Source of the DNA: Paraburkholderia antibiotica
GTDB lineage: Bacteria > Pseudomonadota > Gammaproteobacteria > Burkholderiales > Burkholderiaceae
Assembly: GCF_012927125.1 (NCBI RefSeq)
Contig: NZ_JABBFZ010000022.1
Location: 1 to 64,000, forward strand
Direction of reading: 5' to 3'
DNA length: 64,000 nucleotides
Positions within the stretch are counted from its first letter, which is position 1; each line of letters opens with the position of its first letter. A model generated the notes under the pieces. It worked only from the letters and a program-made list of their open reading frames with translations. It was not told where the DNA came from and did no database searches. Shown here piece by piece: positions 26,725 through 34,728 of the stretch. Position numbers and translations under genes: made by a program.

Positions 26725-27377
26725 TGTCCGTCTCCAGTTATGTGTTCAGCGGGTGTGCATTCGTTGGCGGCCCCGCCGAGGCGGATAACGCGATTTGACC
26801 ATGCGACGCTTGCCTGTAATCTACCGTCGCCTCGCCCCCTTGACTTTCATATGCGCGAACGGATATTGCGTGCGAGCGCACAGACTTCCGTTTTCCGTGG
26901 CATGTGTTCGCGCGCGACGTGAGACCGACGGCACGCTACCTTCTTCGCTTGTGCCAGCGACAGGGGGTCCAACTATTTCGGGGGAAAGCCGAATTCAGGC
27001 CGAGTCGAAGTCCAGACGTGGATGAAAGAGAAACAAGCGTGCCGGGCAATTGCCGGGATTTCGGGAGTTGGCGTGGTGACACCAACGGCGGCCATTGGGA
27101 CTATGCGACGCGAAGGCATTCAACTTCGGCCGGGATTTCTTGCTGCCTGGCGTGGACTTGCGCTGACGGGGTTGGATCGCTGTCAGGGGTGCTTGTCATT
27201 GCAGCGCTGAGTTCGGCTCGGACCAATTTTTTTCGACGATTGCCGGCCAAACAAAAAAGACTGCGAGGTGCGCTAGTTCAATTGTCGGGTGAATGAGGTT
27301 GCACATCGCATTCGTAACCCGCGCAATAAGCGCGCATCACCCGAAACGGCGCGACAACCAATTCGAACCCGTTTCCG
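26725..27377. other. 650-base intergenic region between cluster A and the MarR gene
   Basis: The part next to 26725 must hold the cluster A promoter, but I cannot pick a certain -35/-10 pair or operator. The middle carries what looks like a decayed IS110-type transposase fragment (separate entry). The A-rich stretch 27224-27262 has no coding character. Confidence 0.5.
27022..27210 (+). pseudogene. Possible IS110-family transposase fragment
   Basis: The frame reads AIAGISGVGVVTPTAAIGTM and then FLAAWRGLALTG. This matches the order and spacing of the helix-hairpin-helix region of IS110/IS1111 transposases (IPGVGPVTATAL ... FAAWLGL). Only some 60 residues survive, with no recognisable N-terminal DEDD domain, and the text after AAWRGL degenerates. 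It is most likely a remnant left by an earlier insertion near the cluster A promoter. A chance resemblance cannot be excluded. Confidence 0.45.
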
Positions 27378-27878
27378 TCACTCGCGGCGTAAGTTTCGTC
27401 CAAACAACTCCAGCGCCGCTCGTACGCGCGCCGCATCGTCCAGATCCACGCCCCCCAGCATTTCCTCCTCGACAGCCTCCACGACTCTGGAGCACTTATG
27501 CAGCACTTCGCGCCCCTCGTCGGTCATTTGCAGCAGGACAATACGCCCGTGGTTGGGATCGGATTCGCGTGTAATCCATTTACGCGCCGCCATCACGCTC
27601 ATGATCTCGTTTGCCGACTGAGGCGTGATAAACGATCGTTCTGCCAGTTCCGCGTTCGACGCCTTGCCTCTCGCCTCGAGCACTGACAACGCGGTAAATT
27701 GCGCAAGTGTGAGGCCAATTGGCGAAAGCGCATCCGTCATTCTGCGCCGCAGAATCCGGTCGAGGCTGCCGATGAGGTAAGTCAGGCGCGGCCGACTCGC
27801 CGCTCTCCGGCCGAGTGCTGGCGCGCCAGGATTTGTGATAGTAACGGCGGCCAATTTTCCCCTGGTTTTGGCGGTCAT
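27378..27878 (-). CDS. MarR-family regulator of the ferulate operon
   Basis: A 166-residue winged-helix protein. RPRLTYLIGSLDRILRRRM is the dimerisation helix, GLTLAQFTALSVLEARGKAS and NAELAERSFITPQSANEIM the DNA-binding helices, and DPNHGRIVLLQMTDEG the wing. It sits directly downstream of fcs in the same orientation, as FerR/FerC/HcaR-type repressors commonly do. Those release DNA on binding the hydroxycinnamoyl-CoA thioester made by Fcs. Twin palindromes upstream of ech (32421-32460) are its likely operators. Regulatory assignment is by context. Confidence 0.83.
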   Translation of the reverse strand: MTAKTRGKLAAVTITNPGAPALGRRAASRPRLTYLIGSLDRILRRRMTDALSPIGLTLAQFTALSVLEARGKASNAELAERSFITPQSANEIMSVMAARKWITRESDPNHGRIVLLQMTDEGREVLHKCSRVVEAVEEEMLGGVDLDDAARVRAALELFGRNLRRE

Positions 27879-27996
27879 TGCGGCAAGCCTGTCAGACGTT
27901 GATAGACGATGTTACCGCGATTAGCCATCTGCCGAGTATCGCGCCAAATGGTCGTTGTCTGCTATCGCAAACAGCGAGTGTCTTTCACCGCTCCTG

Positions 27997-29907
27997 TTAA
28001 GCCGCGTAAAGCACGGCGGAATCGTCGTTACCGCGAGCGTACATCGCCTCGATTAAATCCACTCGTTGTGCGAGCACCGCGCGTTGATTGATCGATCCTT
28101 TGTCGGTGACCTCGCCAAGGTCCAGCGATGGCGGTACATCAAGCAGGCGCAAACGCGCGATGTGGGTCGCACCCCCGGTCGCACCGCGGTTCAATCGCGC
28201 CAGCATAGCCGCGAAAAAGCCACGCACACGAGGGGACTCCACGATCTCTTTTGCGTCCGCTGTCGCAGACAGGTTTGCGAGCGCACGGCATTCGTCGAGG
28301 CGTGGAAACACGAGCAAACCGACGTCGCCGCGATTGATGCCCGTCACAACCACATCCTGCACATAGGGCGCCCCCTCCGATACCACGCGCGCGCGCATCG
28401 GCCCGACGCTCACGAACGTTCCCGAGCTGAGCTTGAAGTCTTCAGCAATGCGGCCGTCGAACGTCAAACCAACTTCCGGACGCTGTACGTCGACGAAAGT
28501 GACAGCGTCACCACTACAGTAAAAGCCCTCTTCATCGAACGTGCCCGCGCCGGCATCCGGATTCATCCGCCAGTACCCCGCCATCACGTGGGGGCCGAGA
28601 AACCGCGCCTCGAGCTTGCCGTCAACCGGGGTGAGCTTGACCTCGCAGCCGGGCGCGGGCACGCCGATGTAGCCCGCGCTCATGATCGGTCCCGTCGTGA
28701 AAAGACAGGACGGCGACGTCTCGGTCATGCCGAGTCCCGCCATGATGCGGATCCGCTCGCCGCAGTACTGTTCGGTCACGCGTTCGAGCCGGGTCCACGC
28801 GGCTTGCGACAGTCCGGCGCCAGAGAAGAAATAAAGTTTGACGCGTGAGAAAAACGTTTCGCGCAACTGGGCATCGCTTTCGAGCGCGATAGTCAGTTCT
28901 TCCCAACCTTTTGGAACGTTGAAGTAAATCGTCGGCGCGATCTCTCGCAGATTTCGCACGGTTTCGGCGAAATTCCTGCCGACCGGTTTTCCGTCATCGA
29001 TATAGAGCGTGCCACCGTTGTAGAGCGCAATACCCACGTTGTGACTGCCGCCAAAGGTATGGTTCCATGGCAGCCAGTCCATCAGAACGGGTGGTTCGAT
29101 GCCGAATTCCGGGAAGGTCTGCAACAGCATCTGCTGATTGCTGCACAGCATGCGGTGCGTAGTCGGCACGGCTTTCGGAAGCCGCGTCGAGCCCGACGTG
29201 AATAAAAACTTGGCGACCGAATCCGCATCGATCGCGTCGTGGACAGCATCGACGCTAGTCGGCACGGTCCGCAGGAGTTCGGCGAGTCGTGTGCTTTCCC
29301 GGCCAGCGGTGCCGCTGTGCGTGATGATTTCGACATCGTCCGGCACTGCGCCCGCGATCGCGGCAGCGAAGGCATCACCGTCCGCCGCGAATACCGCACC
29401 CGGCGTAAGCAGTTCGATCGCATAGCGCAACCTGGCGTGATCGTTCGATACCAGCGAATACGCCGGTGAAATCGGCGCATGGGGCACGCCGGCAAACATC
29501 GCGCCCAACGCGAACTGCAGGTGCTCGATACTGTTGCCCGAAAGGATCATGAGCGGCCGATCGGCGCTCAGACCGCGATCGAGGAGTGCCTGCCCAATCG
29601 CGCGGGCATCCGCCAGCATCTGCGCATAGCTGACGCCCAGCCACGCGCCGTCGGCGCCGCGGCGGGCAACCAGCCAGCGTTCGGGATGCGCGCGCGCGCC
29701 GCTAACCAGACGCTCGGTCAGGCTGCGCGGATACTCGCCAAGTCGCTCGGTCGATTGCAGATACCAATGCTCGCCGTCGCGGCGCACATGCGCCGGCGCA
29801 GAACTGACCCGCACACCGCGATACGACGGAGCGGTGGCGACCGGCTCAGTCACGACGCCTGTTTGACCCGCATCAGTTTTTTCCGTTTGAGTCGGCTCGA
29901 AACTCAC
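27997..29907 (-). CDS. fcs: Feruloyl-CoA synthetase
   Basis: An acyl-adenylate-forming ligase of 636 residues that activates ferulate (and p-coumarate, caffeate) with ATP and CoA. The phosphate loop is LFTSGSTRLPKAVPTTH, with MDWLPWNHTFGGSHN, the adenylate motif GMTETSPSC and the hinge region RIAEDFKLSSGTFVSVG. The C-terminal catalytic Lys falls in the segment before INQRAVLAQR. A GTG at 29907 is the best start because GAGGAGAC precedes it at good spacing; the frame is open further upstream but is not family-like. It is third in the ech-vdh-fcs operon (gap 106 bases to vdh). Length and motifs fit Fcs of Burkholderia/Ralstonia. Confidence 0.88.
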   Translation of the reverse strand: MSFEPTQTEKTDAGQTGVVTEPVATAPSYRGVRVSSAPAHVRRDGEHWYLQSTERLGEYPRSLTERLVSGARAHPERWLVARRGADGAWLGVSYAQMLADARAIGQALLDRGLSADRPLMILSGNSIEHLQFALGAMFAGVPHAPISPAYSLVSNDHARLRYAIELLTPGAVFAADGDAFAAAIAGAVPDDVEIITHSGTAGRESTRLAELLRTVPTSVDAVHDAIDADSVAKFLFTSGSTRLPKAVPTTHRMLCSNQQMLLQTFPEFGIEPPVLMDWLPWNHTFGGSHNVGIALYNGGTLYIDDGKPVGRNFAETVRNLREIAPTIYFNVPKGWEELTIALESDAQLRETFFSRVKLYFFSGAGLSQAAWTRLERVTEQYCGERIRIMAGLGMTETSPSCLFTTGPIMSAGYIGVPAPGCEVKLTPVDGKLEARFLGPHVMAGYWRMNPDAGAGTFDEEGFYCSGDAVTFVDVQRPEVGLTFDGRIAEDFKLSSGTFVSVGPMRARVVSEGAPYVQDVVVTGINRGDVGLLVFPRLDECRALANLSATADAKEIVESPRVRGFFAAMLARLNRGATGGATHIARLRLLDVPPSLDLGEVTDKGSINQRAVLAQRVDLIEAMYARGNDDSAVLYAA

Positions 29908-30013
29908 CTTGTCTGTCTCCTCTGTTGGCGGTCGTGCGCCTCGCAATGCGCGCGACCTCTCCGCTATCTGCCGGGTTGCCTTGGTTCGACACCTTGCATC
30001 TGAAGCGAACGTC

Positions 30014-31465
30014 TTAGATTGGGTAGTGGCGTGGCCCGGTTTGAATCGTGATCCAGCGCAGATCGGTGAACTCGGCAATCGAGGCCTTGCTGCCGAAGCG
30101 GCCATAACCGCTGCTCTTGACTCCGCCGAATGGCATCTGGGCTTCGTCGTGCACGGTCGGGCCGTTGATATGGCAGATCCCCGATTCGATCCGCTTCGCC
30201 ACCGCCATCGCACGCGCGATGTCGCGGCTAAATACCGCCGCCGACAGACCGAACTCGCTGTCGTTGGCAATACGCACGGCTTCGTCATCGCTATCCACGC
30301 GTTGTACCGTCAGAACCGGCGCAAACGACTCCTCTGCATACAGCTTCATGTCCGGTTGAATCCCGTCGACGATCGTTGGCTGCATGATCGCGCCCTCCAC
30401 CGGCCCACCCGCCAGAATCGTCGCGCCTTTGCTGCGTGCATCGTCGATCAGCGCCGCGACGTGTTGCGCCGCCTGCGCGCTCACCATCGAGCCGAGCACG
30501 GCATTGTCGTCGGTGGGTGCGCGTGCAACCAGGGTGCGAGCCTTCGCTGCGAGCCTTTCGACCAGCGCATCGCCGACACTGCGATGCACGATCACACGCT
30601 CCGTCGACATGCAGATTTGCCCCTGATTGAAAAAAGCGCCAAACGCGATCGCGTCGACAGCGGCATCGAGGTCGGCGTCGTCGAGCACGAGCAACGGTGC
30701 CTTGCCGCCGAGTTCGAGCAATGCGGGCTTCAGGTGCTTCGCCGCATGCATCGCGATGATCCGGCCCACGTGCGTCGAACCCGTGAAATTCACACGACGC
30801 ACGGCCGGGTGCGCGATCAGCCGTTCGACAATCGCGGCCGCGTCCTCCGGTGCATTGGTCACGACGTTCACCACCCCGTCGCCGAGCCCGGCTTCCTGCA
30901 GCACTGTACCGATCAGTCGATGCACGCCAGGACACGCCTCAGCCGCCTTCAGCACCACGGTGTTGCCGCACGCCAACGGCATGGCCAACGCGCGCGTCGC
31001 GAGAATCACCGGCGCGTTCCAGGGCGCGATACCCAGTACCACGCCGCACGGCTGGCGCACGGCGAGCGCCATGCTGCCGGGCGTATCCGACGGAATCACG
31101 CTGCCGTCGATCTGCGTGGTCATCGCGGCGGCTTCGCGCAGCATATTGGCGGCCAGATGCACGTTGAAGCCGTACCAGTTCGCCATCGCTCCGGTTTCGG
31201 CGATACCGAGCGCGATGAACTCTCCGGTTCGTGCGTCCATCAGCTCTGCGGCCTTGAGCAGGCGTGTGCGACGCTCGGTCGGCAGCAGCGCGGACCAGGC
31301 GGGAAATGCAGCGGCGGCGGCGTCAACGGCGGCATCGGCGTCGGCCAACGTCGCCGCGGGTGCTCGCGACGCCACGTCGCCACTCACCGGATTCAGGCGC
31401 ACAAACGTCGCGCCACTGGAAGCGGCGCGATCCCGGCCGCCGATCAACATACTCACTTCGCTCAC
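30014..31465 (-). CDS. vdh: Vanillin dehydrogenase
   Basis: A 483-residue NAD-dependent aldehyde dehydrogenase. Motifs are GVVLGIAPWNAPVILATRAL, NFTGSTHVGRIIA, LLELGGKAPL (catalytic Glu), FFNQGQICMSTER (catalytic Cys), ESFAPVLTV and HINGPTVHDEAQMPFGGVKS. The last block is characteristic of vanillin/salicylaldehyde dehydrogenases. It oxidises the vanillin or 4-hydroxybenzaldehyde released by Ech to the aromatic acid. The GTG at 31465 follows a GAGGGGA ribosome site. It lies between ech and fcs, the usual company of vdh. Confidence 0.9.
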   Translation of the reverse strand: MSEVSMLIGGRDRAASSGATFVRLNPVSGDVASRAPAATLADADAAVDAAAAAFPAWSALLPTERRTRLLKAAELMDARTGEFIALGIAETGAMANWYGFNVHLAANMLREAAAMTTQIDGSVIPSDTPGSMALAVRQPCGVVLGIAPWNAPVILATRALAMPLACGNTVVLKAAEACPGVHRLIGTVLQEAGLGDGVVNVVTNAPEDAAAIVERLIAHPAVRRVNFTGSTHVGRIIAMHAAKHLKPALLELGGKAPLLVLDDADLDAAVDAIAFGAFFNQGQICMSTERVIVHRSVGDALVERLAAKARTLVARAPTDDNAVLGSMVSAQAAQHVAALIDDARSKGATILAGGPVEGAIMQPTIVDGIQPDMKLYAEESFAPVLTVQRVDSDDEAVRIANDSEFGLSAAVFSRDIARAMAVAKRIESGICHINGPTVHDEAQMPFGGVKSSGYGRFGSKASIAEFTDLRWITIQTGPRHYPI

Positions 31466-31543
31466 GATTACTGTCCCCTCGTATGTCTTGTGTGATATCC
31501 GGAACGTCTACTTTCGCGGCGTTCCGGCTGCCTCCGTAACGAC

Positions 31544-32374
31544 TTATCGCTTGTACGCCTGCAAGCCGGGCTTGATCGATTTGTCATCGAGGAACTGTTT
31601 GAGACCCTGTTCACGACCGTGCTCCGGATCGCGCAATTGCGCCTGATCGAGCTTGGCGTACAGGTAGTCCTCGTTCTGTTCCCAGGTCAGCTCTCGCGAA
31701 CGCTTGAAGCCATGCTTTGCGGCACGCAGCACCACCGGGTTCTTTTCCAGCAGCTTGGCGGCAAGCGCGAGCGTTTCCTCGCGCAGTTGTGTAAGCGGCA
31801 CGCTCTTGTTGACGAGGCCCATTTCAGCGGCTTCGATACCGGTGAAAGTGTCGCCCGTCATGATGTAGTGCAGAGCCTTACGGTGTCCGACGGTATCGGC
31901 CATAGCCTTGCTGACCAGATTGCCCGGCGGAATGCCCCAGTTGATTTCGGACAGGCCGAATACAGCTTCGTCCGCTGCCACCGCGAGATCGCATGCAACC
32001 AGCGGCGAGAAACCCCCGCCGAAGCACCAGCCGTTCACCATTGCGATGGTCGGCTTCGCGTACATGCGCAAGCGGCGCCATTGCCATTCGGAAGCGTCGC
32101 GGCGAATCTTCTCCTGCAGAATCTCGGGGCCCGCGTCGACTTCGCGGAAATACTCCTTCAGATCCATCCCTGCCGTCCACGCCGCACCAGCGCCGGTCAA
32201 CACCACGACGCGCGCGGCAGCGTCGAGCTCCAGCGCATCGAGAACCTGCAGCATCTCGGAATTGAGCGTCGGGCTCATCGCGTTGCGCTTCTCGGGACGA
32301 TTGAACGTCACCCAGCCAATTCCACCCTCAACCTTTACGTCAACTGTTTTCCAACGACCTTCGTAGCTAGCCAT
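31544..32374 (-). CDS. ech: Feruloyl-CoA hydratase/lyase (p-hydroxycinnamoyl-CoA hydratase/lyase)
   Basis: A 276-residue crotonase-fold enzyme. It hydrates feruloyl-CoA and splits the product to vanillin and acetyl-CoA. The sequence is nearly that of the characterised pseudomonad enzyme: VTFNRPEKRNAMSPTLN, TAGMDLKEYFREVDAGPEIL then QEKIRR, AKPTIAMVNGWCFGGGFSPL, FGLSEINWGIPPGNLVSKAM, and KQFLDDKSIKPGLQAYKR at the end. Substrate-specific Tyr and Glu positions (the Tyr of KEYFREVD, the Glu of SEINWG) are kept. The ATG at 32374 has AGGAG upstream. It is the first gene of the ech-vdh-fcs operon, just after two palindromic operators. Confidence 0.95.
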   Translation of the reverse strand: MASYEGRWKTVDVKVEGGIGWVTFNRPEKRNAMSPTLNSEMLQVLDALELDAAARVVVLTGAGAAWTAGMDLKEYFREVDAGPEILQEKIRRDASEWQWRRLRMYAKPTIAMVNGWCFGGGFSPLVACDLAVAADEAVFGLSEINWGIPPGNLVSKAMADTVGHRKALHYIMTGDTFTGIEAAEMGLVNKSVPLTQLREETLALAAKLLEKNPVVLRAAKHGFKRSRELTWEQNEDYLYAKLDQAQLRDPEHGREQGLKQFLDDKSIKPGLQAYKR

Positions 32375-32420
32375 GCTCTTCACTCCTGCGTATAGGTAAG
32401 ATTTCGCCCGACGTTTTATA

Positions 32421-32460
32421 TCAGGCAACCTGAGAAAGAGTATAGTATCAGGCATCCTGA
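32421..32460. promoter_or_regulatory. Twin palindromic operators upstream of ech (likely MarR sites)
   Basis: Two perfect 5-bp inverted repeats, TCAGGCAACCTGA at 32421-32433 and TCAGGCATCCTGA at 32448-32460, share the form TCAGG-CAW-CCTGA and are each preceded by TA. They start 27 bases apart, so both would sit on nearly the same DNA face. They lie 47-86 bases before the ech start, in a region of locally lower GC where the promoter must be. A MarR dimer is the natural ligand; binding is inferred. Confidence 0.72.
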
Positions 32461-32485
32461 CAAGCAATCCTTAAATTCTTGGTAA

Positions 32486-33397
32486 TTACCCGTGGCCCGG
32501 TATCGACCGAAGGGACGCGGGTGCGCGCAGATCCAGCAGATCGATCGCGTTCTCTTTCAGAATCAACGAATGCACTTCGGGCCGGAAACCCACTGTTTCG
32601 AAGTCGCTCAACCAGCGATCAGGGCGAATCAGCGGGAAGTCGGACGCAAACAGCATCTTGTGCCGCAGCAGTGTGTTCGCGTACTGGATCAACTGCGGCG
32701 CGAAATATTTCGGCGACCAGCCGGACAGATCAATATAGACATTGGGTTTATGCAGGCAGATCGACAGCGCCTGGTCTTGCCACGGCCAGGAAGGGTGCGC
32801 GATCACCACCTTCATGTCGGGAAAGTCGGCCGCGACCTCATCGAGGTGAATTGGCTCCGAATACTTCAGGAGCAGGCCGCCACCGCCGCGCATGCCGCTC
32901 CCCATTCCGGAGTGGCCGCTATGAAACACCGCGGGCAATTTGTGCTCGGCGATGACTTCATAGATCGGGTAAGCCATCCGGTCGTTTGGATAACATCCTT
33001 GCAGCGTCGGATGGAACTTGAAGCCGCGCACGCCATATTCCTCGATGAGACGTCGCGCTTCGCGCGCACCCATTTTTCCCTTGTGCGGATCGATGCTGGC
33101 GAACGCAATCATCATGTCGCGGTTATCGGCCGCGAAACGCGCTACCTCTTCGTTCGGAATGCGCCTGCGCCCGAGTTGCGATTCGCAGTCGACAGTGAAC
33201 ATCACGAGGCCGATTTTCCGCTCACGATAAAATTCGATCGTTTCCGGAATCGTGGGGCGGCGCCCCTTCTTCAACACGGTGCCGAAGTATTTGTCCGCGG
33301 CCTCATCGAATTCCTTGCCGAAGAGATCCGGCGGCTCGCAACAGGAGACTTCGGCATGAACGTGCGTGTCGATTGCGACGAGGTTGGCGATATCCAT
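32486..33397 (-). CDS. Amidohydrolase-2 family protein (metal-dependent hydrolase/decarboxylase)
   Basis: A 303-residue TIM-barrel metalloenzyme. The N-terminal metal motif is VAIDTHVHAE. GVRGFKFHPTLQGCYPND, VFHSGHSG, KVVIAHPSWPW and the late catalytic Asp in LFASDFPLIRPD follow. This arrangement belongs to the amidohydrolase-2 group, which includes gamma-resorcylate, ACMSD and related ring-acid decarboxylases as well as lactone hydrolases. The ATG at 33397 has AAGGAA upstream. It is the last gene of the cluster B operon, 38 bases after the dehydratase-like gene. Cluster A has no counterpart. Its substrate is unknown; an aromatic acid or CoA-derived product is plausible. Confidence 0.8.
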   Translation of the reverse strand: MDIANLVAIDTHVHAEVSCCEPPDLFGKEFDEAADKYFGTVLKKGRRPTIPETIEFYRERKIGLVMFTVDCESQLGRRRIPNEEVARFAADNRDMMIAFASIDPHKGKMGAREARRLIEEYGVRGFKFHPTLQGCYPNDRMAYPIYEVIAEHKLPAVFHSGHSGMGSGMRGGGGLLLKYSEPIHLDEVAADFPDMKVVIAHPSWPWQDQALSICLHKPNVYIDLSGWSPKYFAPQLIQYANTLLRHKMLFASDFPLIRPDRWLSDFETVGFRPEVHSLILKENAIDLLDLRAPASLRSIPGHG

Positions 33398-33435
33398 CTT
33401 GCGTTCCTTTGCGGGTAAGCGTGCGGTGAGCGGAC

Positions 33436-34728
33436 TCACTTGAACGGTGTGCTGAGTGCCCTCGTTTCAATAAACTGCTCGACGCGCTGGGTCATCGCTG
33501 CGTCGTCCCACTGACGCGAATCCACCATATTCGCCTCCAGTTCGACCACTGGCAGACCCGCGGCTTCCAGCATGCGTGCGGTGTGCCGCGCTCCAAACGC
33601 GGAGAGGCGATCATTCTTCGGCACCAGCATTACCGCGCCATGCACACCCCAGCGCTTTGCCTGGTCGACGATCCATTCGCTCATCCAGCCCGGCAGATGC
33701 AGTTGCTCGTTCATGCTGATGTGCCGCGCCGCCAGCGCGCGCATCGGATCACCTGAAAAATACTTGCGATAGCCGTCCGAGAGAAAGTCGGAGTACATGG
33801 ACCAGACGAACGTCGCACCGTATTTCGCCTCGAACTTGCGATAAAACCCAGTGTTGTGCCAAAGCCCGTTGTTAAGCCATAGCAGACGTACGCGTTCGTC
33901 CGGACAGAATGCATCGCCTTGCGCGACCCGTTGCGTGACCTCGTCGCGATATTGCGTGAGAAAGTCCACCGACCATTGCGAGCCGCGATGCCACGTTGCT
34001 GTCATCACGGTCGCGAGTTGCTCGGGCAACGGCACAACGCTGCGCGGCGCGGCCGCGAGCAGCTCGCGCACCTCGGCCACGAGTTCTCCCGCGCGATTGA
34101 TGCGATGCATCTGGCGCGTGAATTCAGCCTCGTCGAAGGTGCGGCCGCTCAGTGTCTCCGCGAACCGGATCAGCGACTCGAGCTGCTCGACCTGGAAATC
34201 GAGCCGGTGCGTCTCGTAGAGGTCTTCCCAGTCATGCATGCCGCGCTCGAACCAGCGCAGATCGAGGCGCGTCGACGACGGTGCATCGATCACATAATGC
34301 GGCACGCCAAACGCCTTCGCCCACTTCTCCGTAATGCGCTGAGCGTAGTCGCCACGCAGGCGTTCGAGTACGAAGAGCGGTTTGGGCAATCCGCCATAAG
34401 GCGCGCTCGCCGGATCGTTGTCGAGCGTGCAGGCAAGCGGCAGGCTCGTGTAACGCGGCAGGCCCTCGTGGTAGCCGAGCCGGTCCATGACGTCGAAGTA
34501 GTGCGGCGCCATCTGCTTGGCGGAAATGATCGACGAATACCAGACATCGGAAACGACAGGAATGCCGAGTACGTCGAGAATCTCGTGTGGCGTCACCGCG
34601 CCCGCGACCACGTACGGCTGGTTCTGTTCGAGCACGCCGCGGCGGAAATTCGCGAACCACTGTTTCTGATGATCGCGGCCGATCTGCGTCGTGCGCAGCG
34701 GGGTGTAGTCCTGGCGCGTCGCGCTCAT
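33436..34728 (-). CDS. 2-hydroxyacyl-CoA dehydratase-like subunit (cluster B, 1)
   Basis: A 430-residue HGD-D family protein, homologous along its length to the protein at 23066-24283. Shared blocks include APYGGLPKPLFVLERLRGD, EKWAKAFGVPHYVIDAP, TATWHRGSQW and DPMRALAARH. The cysteines of the paralogue are absent at the corresponding places: AGAVTPHEI replaces AICNGDEFEEI, FVLERLR replaces LICGSVR, and GVPHYVID replaces GCPCYPLD. Only two cysteines remain, in LACTLDND and DAFCPDE. Without cluster ligands a radical dehydratase mechanism is doubtful. Start overlaps the partner's stop (ATGA). Function unknown. Confidence 0.72.
   Translation of the reverse strand: MSATRQDYTPLRTTQIGRDHQKQWFANFRRGVLEQNQPYVVAGAVTPHEILDVLGIPVVSDVWYSSIISAKQMAPHYFDVMDRLGYHEGLPRYTSLPLACTLDNDPASAPYGGLPKPLFVLERLRGDYAQRITEKWAKAFGVPHYVIDAPSSTRLDLRWFERGMHDWEDLYETHRLDFQVEQLESLIRFAETLSGRTFDEAEFTRQMHRINRAGELVAEVRELLAAAPRSVVPLPEQLATVMTATWHRGSQWSVDFLTQYRDEVTQRVAQGDAFCPDERVRLLWLNNGLWHNTGFYRKFEAKYGATFVWSMYSDFLSDGYRKYFSGDPMRALAARHISMNEQLHLPGWMSEWIVDQAKRWGVHGAVMLVPKNDRLSAFGARHTARMLEAAGLPVVELEANMVDSRQWDDAAMTQRVEQFIETRALSTPFK

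Noticed and set aside
29908..30288. N-terminal extension of feruloyl-CoA synthetase into the vdh gene
   Set aside because: The added residues are Arg/Ser-rich and overlap vdh; the GTG at 29907 has a strong ribosome site and gives the usual family length.
29909..31495. Long rightward open frame of 528 codons
   Set aside because: It is antisense to the vanillin dehydrogenase gene, with no family features and biased Arg/Gln/His composition.
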